DNA from: Bog-257 sp963805985
GTDB taxonomy: Bacteria > Acidobacteriota > Terriglobia > Terriglobales > Acidobacteriaceae
Length of the DNA stretch: 64,000 bases
Reading direction: 5' to 3'
Assembly (NCBI GenBank): GCA_963805985.1
Contig: CAWDWG010000013.1
Location: 62,001-126,000, forward strand
In this document: positions 16,661 to 24,207 of the stretch, in pieces
Layout of the letters: each line of letters begins with the position of its first letter
How positions within the stretch are numbered: position 1 is the first letter of the stretch
The notes under the pieces: generated by a model
The model's database searches: none
Told to the model about the DNA's origin: nothing
What the model saw: only the letters and a program-made list of their open reading frames with translations
Translations under genes and position numbers: made by a program

Positions 16661-18814
16661 ATGCCTGAACCGATTCTCACCATCGCCTTGCGGAATGAGC
16701 GCGACGTGGTGCAAGCGCGCCAGTCGGCGCGCGAGCTAGCCGCACTGCTGGGCTTCGACAATCAGGACCAGATTCGGCTGGCCACCGCGACTTCGGAGAT
16801 TGCCCGTAACGCCTTTCGCTATGCCCGCAACGGAGTAGTCAACTTTTCTCTTCAGCTTGATCTTCCCCAACACATCGAGGTGTCCATTCGCGATTCCGGA
16901 CCGGGCATCGCCAATCTGGAAGACATTCTGGACGGCCGTTATCGCTCTGACACCGGCATGGGGATGGGAATCCTTGGGACCAAGCGTCTCATGGATCAAT
17001 TTCACCTGGACTCCACTCCGCAAGGCACGACCGCGCGGCTGCTCAAGCAACTGCCGCGAAGTTTGTCGCCGCTGACCTCGCGTAGCGTACAGGAGTTGGC
17101 GCGGAAGCTGCGTGCGGCCGCCGTAGATAGCCCGTTTGCTGAAATCGAACGCCAGAACCAGGAGCTGTTCAAGACGCTGCAGGAGCTTCGTGCCCGCCAG
17201 GAAGAGCTGACGCTGCTGAATCGCGAACTGGAGGATACGAACCGCGGAGTGGTGGCGCTTTACGCCGAGCTTGATGAGCGCGCCGACTACCTGCGGCGGG
17301 CTTCCGACCTCAAGACGAAATTTCTTTCCAACGTATCGCACGAATTTCGCACGCCGCTGAATTCCATCATTTCCCTGGCGCGGTTGCTGATGGACAGGCT
17401 GGACGGCGACCTCACCCCTGAGCAGGAGAAGCAGGTCCGCTTCATCGAGTCCTCGGCGCGCGATCTTCAGGAGATGGTGAACGACCTGCTCGACATCGCC
17501 AAGGTCGAGGCCGGGAAGATCAAGATTCGGGTGAAGGAATTCGAGATCCACGAATTGTTCAGCGCGCTGAAGGGCATGCTGAAGCCGCTGCTGGCTGACA
17601 ACACTGCGGTAGAGTTGATCTTCGACGATCCCGTTGGGCTGGCGACGCTGCGAACCGACGAAGGAAAACTTTCGCAGATCGTGCGCAACCTGATTTCGAA
17701 TGCCATCAAATTTACGCCCAGGGGAAATGTCACGGTCTGCGCGAAGCCGAGCCCGGGAAATCGCGTCGTCTTCGAAGTGGCTGATACCGGTATCGGAATT
17801 CCTGCCGAACACCATGAGACGATTTTTCAAGAATTCAGCCAGGTCGAGAATCCGCTGCAGGACCGGCATCGTGGCACGGGACTGGGATTGCCGCTGTGCC
17901 GCAATCTGGCTGCGCTGCTGGGCGGCCGTTTGTGGCTGGAAAGCGAGCCCGGGCTGGGGTCGCGGTTTTTTTTCGAGATCCCCGTGGTTTACATGGGAGA
18001 GGCGAAAGACGCGGCGGTAACTGGAGGGTTGCCGGCTCCGGAGTTTCACCGCGCGCCGGTGCTCTTCCTCGAGGACAACGAGGAAACCGGCGCCATCTTT
18101 GAATCCCTGCTGCGGAACACAACCTTCCAGGCGATTGTGGCCAATGACATTGCGCAAGCCCGCGCGTGGCTCGACCGGCACAGGCCGGTAGCGGTTGTTT
18201 CGGACATCTACATCGGAGAAGAGACCGCGTTCGAATTTATTGCGGAGTTGCGGCAGTCGGATCCCGCGATTCCGGTGATTCTCACCAGCGCCTACGCGGA
18301 TCCGGCCGACGCCCGTGCGGCCGGCGCGGATGTGTTTCTGCCCAAGCCGCTGGAACGCGAGACCTTGCTGCGCGAACTCCGCCGTCTGACTTCATTTGGG
18401 GAAACCCGTCGCGTTCTTATCGTCGATGACAACGAAGTTTCCCGATACATCGTTCGCCAGATTCTCGACCAGCCCTGGTTGCGTTTGAGTGAGGCCAGCA
18501 ATGGCGCGGAGGCGCTGCGGCTGATCCAGGAGTCGCCTCCCGACGCCTTGATACTCGATTTATTGATGCCGGACATCAGCGGATTCGAGGTACTGCAACG
18601 GATTCGGCAGTCGTCCGAAACGAGAAACCTTCCCGTGCTGATTTATACATCCAAGACATTGTCGGAGGCCGAAAGAACGCAGCTGGAATCGCTGCAAATC
18701 TCGGTCCTGCGTAAAGAGGATGTCTCGGCGCGCTTATCCGCGCAGCCCTTTTTGCAATGGCTGAACAGCGCCGGGCTGACGCCTGAAACCAAAGCATCGC
18801 CATCGCATGCCTGA
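16661..18814 (+). CDS. Hybrid histidine kinase with N-terminal RsbT-like domain and two receivers
   Basis: 717 residues. Residues 1-135: RsbT-like HATPase (TSEIARNAFRYA with Asn50, RDSGPGIA with Asp78, TGMGMGILGTKRL). Residues ~160-215: coiled coil. Residues ~218-285: dimerisation/phospho-acceptor domain with His227 in SHEFRTPLNS. Residues ~330-442: catalytic HATPase (N-box Asn347, DTGIGIP, GTGLGLPL). Residues ~465-575: receiver 1 with Asp515 and Lys562. Residues ~583-700: receiver 2 with Asp633 and Lys664. No membrane segment, so cytosolic. Placed directly after rsbT and the phosphatase (3-base gap), it is the most likely output of the stressosome. Overlaps the next kinase gene by 8 bases (ATGCCTGA). 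Confidence 0.92.
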   Translation: MPEPILTIALRNERDVVQARQSARELAALLGFDNQDQIRLATATSEIARNAFRYARNGVVNFSLQLDLPQHIEVSIRDSGPGIANLEDILDGRYRSDTGMGMGILGTKRLMDQFHLDSTPQGTTARLLKQLPRSLSPLTSRSVQELARKLRAAAVDSPFAEIERQNQELFKTLQELRARQEELTLLNRELEDTNRGVVALYAELDERADYLRRASDLKTKFLSNVSHEFRTPLNSIISLARLLMDRLDGDLTPEQEKQVRFIESSARDLQEMVNDLLDIAKVEAGKIKIRVKEFEIHELFSALKGMLKPLLADNTAVELIFDDPVGLATLRTDEGKLSQIVRNLISNAIKFTPRGNVTVCAKPSPGNRVVFEVADTGIGIPAEHHETIFQEFSQVENPLQDRHRGTGLGLPLCRNLAALLGGRLWLESEPGLGSRFFFEIPVVYMGEAKDAAVTGGLPAPEFHRAPVLFLEDNEETGAIFESLLRNTTFQAIVANDIAQARAWLDRHRPVAVVSDIYIGEETAFEFIAELRQSDPAIPVILTSAYADPADARAAGADVFLPKPLERETLLRELRRLTSFGETRRVLIVDDNEVSRYIVRQILDQPWLRLSEASNGAEALRLIQESPPDALILDLLMPDISGFEVLQRIRQSSETRNLPVLIYTSKTLSEAERTQLESLQISVLRKEDVSARLSAQPFLQWLNSAGLTPETKASPSHA

Positions 18815-20312
18815 AACACACCATCGCATCCTGATCGTTGATGACCGGGAGCAGAACCGCTATGTGCTGACCCGCCTGCTGCAGCAAGCGGGGTACGTTT
18901 GCGAACAGGCGGCTTCCGGCAAGGAAGCGTTAAGCAAGCTGCAATCGCGTCCGGACGTCGCCATCCTGGACGTACACTTGCCCGACGTGTCGGGTTTCAA
19001 TCTGTGCCAGCAAATCAAGAGTGACCCAACTACCGCCCAGATCTCGGTGTTGCAGATCTCGGCATCGTTTGTCTCGGCTGAGGACAAGGCAAGAGCTTTG
19101 GAAGCCGGCGCGGACGGCTATCTGACTCATCCCATCGATGGGGTTGTGCTGATCGCGACCGTGCGCTCCCTCATCCGCTTGCGCGAGGCCGAGATTGTGG
19201 CGCGCGAAGTGGCGATGCAATGGCAGTCCACCTTCGATGCTCTTTCGGAGGGACTGGCATTCGTCGGCGCGGACGGCAAAATCGCTCGCTGCAATCGCGC
19301 CTTCGAGCTCATCTGCGACGGTCACAGCACAGCTCAAGCCGATGCTTCGGCGCTGTTGCGCGAGGTGCTGGGCGCCGAACTGCCGCTGGATCAGCCGGGT
19401 GAAGCGCGCTACAGCGGCGAATTTACGGTGGACAAGCGAGTCGTGCGGATGACGATCGATCGCGTCCTGGTACAGGACACGGAGATCGGAAAGATCATCG
19501 TGGCGGCTGATATCACCGACCGGCGGGTCGCGGAATACGCTTTGCGGACGGCGGAAAAGCTGGCGGCAACCGGCAAGCTCGCGCATGCGATCGCGCATGA
19601 GATCAACAACCCTTTAGAGGCGCTGATCAATCTGATTTATCTGGCAAACTCCAGCCATCGAGCGGACGATATCAAGGAGTACCTGGCGCGGGCCGACGAA
19701 GAATTAAAACGCATCTCGCGCATCACCAAGCACTCGCTCTCCTTCCATCGCGATACGCAGCACGCTGTTTCCATCGATGTGGGAACGCTGGTGAGCGATG
19801 TGATCGAGATGTATCGCAAGGCAGCGGCGGCGCGCAAGATCTGTATCAGCCTGGACCGGCAACCGACTCCTGCCATTCAGGGATTCCCCGGGCAGCTGGC
19901 CCAGGTGTTCGGCAATCTCTTGCGAAATGCCAGCGAGGCCGCGCCACCGAGTTCGCAGGTGGCGGTTCGAGTGCGCACAGCGCATCGCTCCGGGCAAGAA
20001 GGTACGCGCATCACCATTCACGACAAAGGAGCCGGGATACCGGCAAGCGTTCAGGAGCAGATGTACGATCCTTTCTTTACGACCAAGGAATTGAAGGGAT
20101 CGGGCTTGGGACTGTGGGTGTCCAGGACGCTGATCCTCCGGCACGGCGGCACCATCCGATTTCGTTCTTCGACCCGGGCGGGAGCGAGTGGAACGGTCTT
20201 CGAAGTGTTCCTGCCGGTGGATGGGGAAACTCCGACGGCCCTCGAAGCAGCTTCCAACCGCGACGATCCGACACGAGTTGAGGCGACGATCGAGGCTGCG
20301 AGTCGAAATTGA
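18807..20312 (+). CDS. Receiver-PAS-histidine kinase
   Basis: 501 residues. Residues 5-125: receiver with acidic pocket VDD and phospho-acceptor Asp55 (ILDVHLPD); the usual Lys of the Lys-Pro pair is His108 (LTHPI), so its signalling may be altered. Residues ~135-240: PAS-like domain ending ITDRR. Residues ~250-315: HisKA with His264 in AIAHEINNPLEAL. Residues ~360-475: HATPase (GNLLRNASEAA, HDKGAGIP, GSGLGLWVSR). Soluble. It is the last gene of the signalling block and overlaps the hybrid kinase by 8 bases, so the receiver is a plausible acceptor for that kinase. No DNA-binding output is encoded in the block. Confidence 0.92.
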   Translation: MPETHHRILIVDDREQNRYVLTRLLQQAGYVCEQAASGKEALSKLQSRPDVAILDVHLPDVSGFNLCQQIKSDPTTAQISVLQISASFVSAEDKARALEAGADGYLTHPIDGVVLIATVRSLIRLREAEIVAREVAMQWQSTFDALSEGLAFVGADGKIARCNRAFELICDGHSTAQADASALLREVLGAELPLDQPGEARYSGEFTVDKRVVRMTIDRVLVQDTEIGKIIVAADITDRRVAEYALRTAEKLAATGKLAHAIAHEINNPLEALINLIYLANSSHRADDIKEYLARADEELKRISRITKHSLSFHRDTQHAVSIDVGTLVSDVIEMYRKAAAARKICISLDRQPTPAIQGFPGQLAQVFGNLLRNASEAAPPSSQVAVRVRTAHRSGQEGTRITIHDKGAGIPASVQEQMYDPFFTTKELKGSGLGLWVSRTLILRHGGTIRFRSSTRAGASGTVFEVFLPVDGETPTALEAASNRDDPTRVEATIEAASRN

Positions 20313-20351
20313 GGTGCTGGCACTCGAACGGGAACCAGGAAGCACAAGGAT

Positions 20352-20412
20352 GCGATTTAACTAACCAGTTAGTCAATTAAGAATTGATTAACTAAACAGT
20401 TAGTTAAATCGC
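20352..20412. promoter_or_regulatory. Pair of TetR-type operator palindromes within a long inverted repeat
   Basis: ACTAACCAGTTAGT (20360-20373) is a perfect palindrome, and TAACTAA-ACAG-TTAGTTA (20389-20406) is a second dyad centred 31 bases further, about three helical turns. The outer arms GCGATTTAACTAAC (20352-20365) and GTTAGTTAAATCGC (20399-20412) are also perfect reverse complements. The wording resembles operators of TetR-family repressors. No tetR gene is in the window. The site lies 40 bases after the kinase stop and 150 bases before the HTH gene. Confidence 0.6.
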
Positions 20413-20563
20413 TTTAAGGCCGAGCCTCACCGGCCATGCGACTCTTCCCTCTCCGGCTCGGCCCTCTCTTGTTCTTCGTCGAGCAACCGCTCCCGCGAAG
20501 TCACGCTTAGGATTAGTATGATTCGAGACAGCTGGTTCGCCATCGCGATAGCGAAAGGACCTT

Positions 20564-21037
20564 ATGCCACAAGCTCCGTCGGAACGCAGACTCGGCCTTC
20601 TCACCTCGTGGAAAGAGATTGCCAACTTCCTGGGCAAAGGAGTTCGCACGGTGCAACGCTGGGAGGCAACGCTCGGACTTCCGGTGATTCGTCCATCCGA
20701 CAGCCGCTCCGGTATCGTGATGGCGCAGCCCGCCGAATTAGAGGCCTGGATCGTCAACGGGCGCCGAAGATTGCGCCGCAACCTTGACGGTCACAGCAAG
20801 CAGGAAGAGGACGTCCGGGCCACGTTTACAGCGTGCGTGCGGGAGTTGCGGCGCTATCACAAGGAAGTCAGGGCGCTGTGTGATCAGGTGAACGCCGCAC
20901 AACAAAGCTTGAGCCACGAGGTCGCCAGACTAAAGTTTTTATGGGAGGAATGGAATGTGATTCGCGGCCAGGCGTTGCATGAAGACCAGCCGGCGTCGCG
21001 GCAAGAGAATCCGCCAGGGCCGATGAAGGTAAACTGA
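20564..21037 (+). CDS. Helix-turn-helix protein with C-terminal coiled coil
   Basis: 157 residues. Residues ~12-55 resemble a MerR/excisionase-like winged helix (TSWKEIANFLGKGVRTVQRWEATLGLPV), with RPSDSRSGIVMAQPAELEAWI as the wing and following helix. Residues ~75-135 are a charged amphipathic helix likely to form a coiled coil. This N-terminal domain is common in acidobacterial regulators, usually fused to larger parts; here it is short. Target unknown. It stands between the two-component block and the CheB-CheR fusion, both on the same strand. Confidence 0.75.
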   Translation: MPQAPSERRLGLLTSWKEIANFLGKGVRTVQRWEATLGLPVIRPSDSRSGIVMAQPAELEAWIVNGRRRLRRNLDGHSKQEEDVRATFTACVRELRRYHKEVRALCDQVNAAQQSLSHEVARLKFLWEEWNVIRGQALHEDQPASRQENPPGPMKVN

Positions 21038-21271
21038 TTCCACCCAGCGGCTACTATCTGGGCATCGTTCTCCGGTCTTCTTACACAACTGCCGGCCCGT
21101 CCCAGCCGCTGTTCTGTCTGACGATTCCTGCCTTCGCTCGAGCGCCAATCGAGTGCCAATTCACGCCATCCGCCTTCCTCCAGGCGACGAGTATAATTCG
21201 CTGACACACCGTGACTATTGTTCGCGGCCAGCAATAGCTACGATTCTCCCGGCAGTTTCCTGAGATTCTTT

Positions 21272-24013
21272 ATGACTCCTCCGCGCTCCCATCGCGAGTC
21301 GAATAGAGGAAAATCCTCCGGGAAAACGCCCGACCATCTCGCCCGGAGAAAGCCTAAGTCGAAGACGAATCAACAGCGTGACAGCTTCCCCATCGTTGGC
21401 ATTGGCGCGTCGGCGGGCGGACTGGAGGCCTTCACCGCGTTTCTGAAGGCGCTGTCGCCCAACCCGGGCATGGCGCTCATCATGGTGCCCCACCTGGATC
21501 CATCGCGGGAGAGCGCGTTCACGCAGATCCTGGCGCGCGCCACTTCCATTCCGGTGCTCGAGGCGCAAAACGGAATGCCTGTCCGCCCGGACCATGTTTA
21601 CATCATCCCGCCCAATTGCGACTTGACCATTCACTCTGGCGTGCTGAAACTGTCCGACCGCGAAGAACCGCACACCGTCAACACCGCCATCGATATCTTT
21701 CTGCGATCGCTGGCGTCGGACCAGGGCAGAAATGCAATCGGCGTAGTGCTGTCGGGAACGGCGAGCGACGGCACGCTGGGCCTGGCGGCGATCAAGGGCG
21801 AGGGTGGGATTACCTTTGCCCAGGAGCCGGGCTCGGCCAAGTACGATGGCATGCCTACCAGCGCGATCTCGGCCGGCTATGTCGACTTCATTCTGCCGCC
21901 GGAAGGTATCGCGCAAGAACTGGAGTCCATCCGGCAACATCCCTATGTCGCGGGCACGTTGCCGGAGCCCGGCGCCGAGGGCAAGGAGACGGTCGAAGCC
22001 TACATGGGCCAGGTCTTTCGCCTGCTGCGGCGGGCCACAGGCGTGGATTTTTCCGAGTACAAGCCGCCCACCATCGGACGCCGCATTCAGCGGCGCATGG
22101 CGCTCAATCGCGTGCACAAGCTCAGCGAATATACCGCCATTCTGCACCGCGACCGCGGCGAAGTGACCGCGCTCTATAAAGACCTGCTGATTAACGTCAC
22201 CAGCTTCTTCCGCAACTCCGACGCCTTTGAGGCACTGAAGAGCAAGGTTTATCCCGCAATCTTGAAGTCGCACAAGCAGCCGGAGAACCCGCTTCGCATT
22301 TGGGTTCCCGGATGCTCCACGGGCGAAGAGACCTATTCGCTGGCCATCTCACTGATGGAGTTTCTGGGAGACGAAAAGACGGAAATTCCGGTGCAGATCT
22401 TCGGCACCGACCTGAGCGAGAGCGCGATTCAGAAAGCGCGCACCGGCATTTACAAGGAGAGCATTGCGACCGATGTTTCTTCCGCCCGCCTGCGCCGCTT
22501 CTTCCACAAAGTCGACACCGGCTATCAGATCAGCAAGACCATTCGCGACTTGTGCATTTTTTCTACCCAGAATGTCTTCAGCGATCCGCCTTTTTCCCGC
22601 ATGGATCTGATCAGTTGCCGCAACGTCATGATTTATCTGAGCCAGTCGTTGCAGAAAAAAGTGACTCCCATTTTTCATTACGCGCTCAACCCCACCGGCT
22701 TCCTCATTATCGGCAGTGCCGAAGGCCTGTTGGGCGCCGGATCCGAGCTATTCGCTATGGTCGACAAGAAACGGAAGATCTACCGCAAGAGAATGGTCTC
22801 CACGCCGGTGACCTTCGGCTTCGCCGTGGGCGCGCCTGATACGGCTCCGCAGACTGCCGGTGAACCCGCGCCACCGAATAAGCAGCAGGCGGCGATAAAG
22901 GCGCCCATCGAACTGCAGCGGGAAGCCGACCGGCTCTTGCTGGCTAACTATGCGCCGCCCGCGGTGGTGGTCAACGACCAGATGGAGATTTTGCAGACGC
23001 GCGGGCGTACTAGCGCATTTCTCGAACTGCCGCATGGCAAAGCAAGCCTGCATCTGCTGAAGATGGCCAAGCCGGGGCTGCTGTTTGAATTGCAAAGGGC
23101 CATCGAGGAGACGCGCAAGAGTAGTAAGGAAAGCCGCCGCTCCAATATTCACATCGATAGCAATGGAAAATCCGCGCTGCTCACCATTCACGTGCTTCCC
23201 TTCAGTCCCTCACCAAACGAGGCGAACAATTACCTGGTCGTCTTCGAGCCGCAGCTCCCCGAGGCCGAGCATGTGATAGCCGTCCCGGCCCCCATCGGCG
23301 CAATGACCGACCAGGAGCGGGATGCGAAGGAGGAGCAGGTTGCACAGCTGCGCCAGGAACTGACCGCGACCAAGCAATACCAGCAGTCGATCATCGAAAA
23401 CCAGGAGGCGACCAACGAGGAGTTGCAGTCCGCCAACGAAGAGATCCAGTCAGGCAACGAAGAGCTGCAGAGCACCAACGAAGAGCTGCAGACTTCGAAG
23501 GAAGAGCTGGAGTCGGCCAACGAGGAACTGCATACCGTCAACGAGGAAATGCAGCGGCGCAACGATCTGCTGGCGCAACTCAACAACGACCTCAACAACC
23601 TGCTGAACAACGTGGATTTGCCCATCGTCATGGTAGGGAGTGACCTGACCGTGCGCCGCTTTACGCCGCCCGCCGCCGACCTGCTGGGACTGATCGACAC
23701 CGACGTAGGCCGGCCGATTCAGCGGCTGAAGTTCAACCTCGACCTACCTTGGCTGGAGCAGGTGATGCTGGATGTGATTCGCGATGGGCACCACAAGCAG
23801 TACGATGTCCAGGACAAGAACGGCGATCATTGTTATCGCTTCCGCCTGAGCCCGTATCGAACTCTGAACAATCACATTGACGGCGTGGTGCTCAGCGTTA
23901 TCGACAGAGAGGAATTCGAGAACGACGCCCGCCAGGCGGCGCCAGTAAGCAAGACAGCTCGAACCAATCGGAAGCCAACTAAGAAGCCAGCTAGAAAGAC
24001 GCGGAAGAAATAA
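21272..24013 (+). CDS. CheB-CheR-PAS fusion protein
   Basis: 913 residues from ATG 21272; an earlier in-frame start at 21218 is possible, and the ribosome site is weak for both. Residues ~38-215: CheB methylesterase with the triad Ser47 (GASAGG), His74 (VPHLD) and Asp166 (TASDGTLG), without a receiver. Residues ~245-510: CheR methyltransferase (VPGCSTGEETYSLA for SAM binding, GTDLSESAIQKAR). Residues ~680-770: a heptad-repeat coiled coil rich in NEELQS. Residues ~775-900: PAS domain. Proteins of this layout are widespread outside flagellar chemotaxis; no mcp, cheA or cheW gene is present here, which suggests a signalling role beside the kinases. Confidence 0.93.
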   Translation: MTPPRSHRESNRGKSSGKTPDHLARRKPKSKTNQQRDSFPIVGIGASAGGLEAFTAFLKALSPNPGMALIMVPHLDPSRESAFTQILARATSIPVLEAQNGMPVRPDHVYIIPPNCDLTIHSGVLKLSDREEPHTVNTAIDIFLRSLASDQGRNAIGVVLSGTASDGTLGLAAIKGEGGITFAQEPGSAKYDGMPTSAISAGYVDFILPPEGIAQELESIRQHPYVAGTLPEPGAEGKETVEAYMGQVFRLLRRATGVDFSEYKPPTIGRRIQRRMALNRVHKLSEYTAILHRDRGEVTALYKDLLINVTSFFRNSDAFEALKSKVYPAILKSHKQPENPLRIWVPGCSTGEETYSLAISLMEFLGDEKTEIPVQIFGTDLSESAIQKARTGIYKESIATDVSSARLRRFFHKVDTGYQISKTIRDLCIFSTQNVFSDPPFSRMDLISCRNVMIYLSQSLQKKVTPIFHYALNPTGFLIIGSAEGLLGAGSELFAMVDKKRKIYRKRMVSTPVTFGFAVGAPDTAPQTAGEPAPPNKQQAAIKAPIELQREADRLLLANYAPPAVVVNDQMEILQTRGRTSAFLELPHGKASLHLLKMAKPGLLFELQRAIEETRKSSKESRRSNIHIDSNGKSALLTIHVLPFSPSPNEANNYLVVFEPQLPEAEHVIAVPAPIGAMTDQERDAKEEQVAQLRQELTATKQYQQSIIENQEATNEELQSANEEIQSGNEELQSTNEELQTSKEELESANEELHTVNEEMQRRNDLLAQLNNDLNNLLNNVDLPIVMVGSDLTVRRFTPPAADLLGLIDTDVGRPIQRLKFNLDLPWLEQVMLDVIRDGHHKQYDVQDKNGDHCYRFRLSPYRTLNNHIDGVVLSVIDREEFENDARQAAPVSKTARTNRKPTKKPARKTRKK

Positions 24014-24059
24014 GCAATCTTCGGAAGAGCGCTACGCCGTCGGTAGCACCGGCAATCGT

Positions 24060-24144
24060 TGGTGCGAAAGGGGGGACTCGAACCCCCACGGTTTTACCCG
24101 CCAGATCCTAAGTCTGGTGCGTCTGCCAATTCCGCCACTTTCGC
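24060..24144 (-). tRNA. tRNA-Leu, anticodon UAG
   Basis: Read on the minus strand, the acceptor GCGAAAG (24144-24138) pairs with CTTTCGC, followed by A and an encoded CCA (24062-24060). The anticodon stem CCAGA/TCTGG encloses the loop CTTAGGA, giving anticodon TAG. The T arm GGGGG-TTCGAGT-CCCCC and a long variable arm typical of class II tRNAs (Leu/Ser) are clear. Reads CUN leucine codons. Confidence 0.96.
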
Positions 24145-24159
24145 ACTTATGCCAAGACA

Positions 24160-24165
24160 ATTATA
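24160..24165 (-). promoter_or_regulatory. -10 box (TATAAT) of the tRNA-Leu gene
   Basis: A consensus TATAAT on the minus strand 15 bases before the tRNA 5' end, giving a start site about 8 bases ahead of the mature tRNA. A matching -35 is not obvious. Confidence 0.6.
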
Positions 24166-24207
24166 AAGAAACGCGATCGGCCTGGACTTGCCGCCTCGCC
24201 CTCGGGC

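Noticed and set aside
16736..18181. 481-residue ORF antisense to the hybrid histidine kinase
   Set aside because: The sense strand encodes a complete multi-domain kinase; the antisense product has no recognisable pattern.
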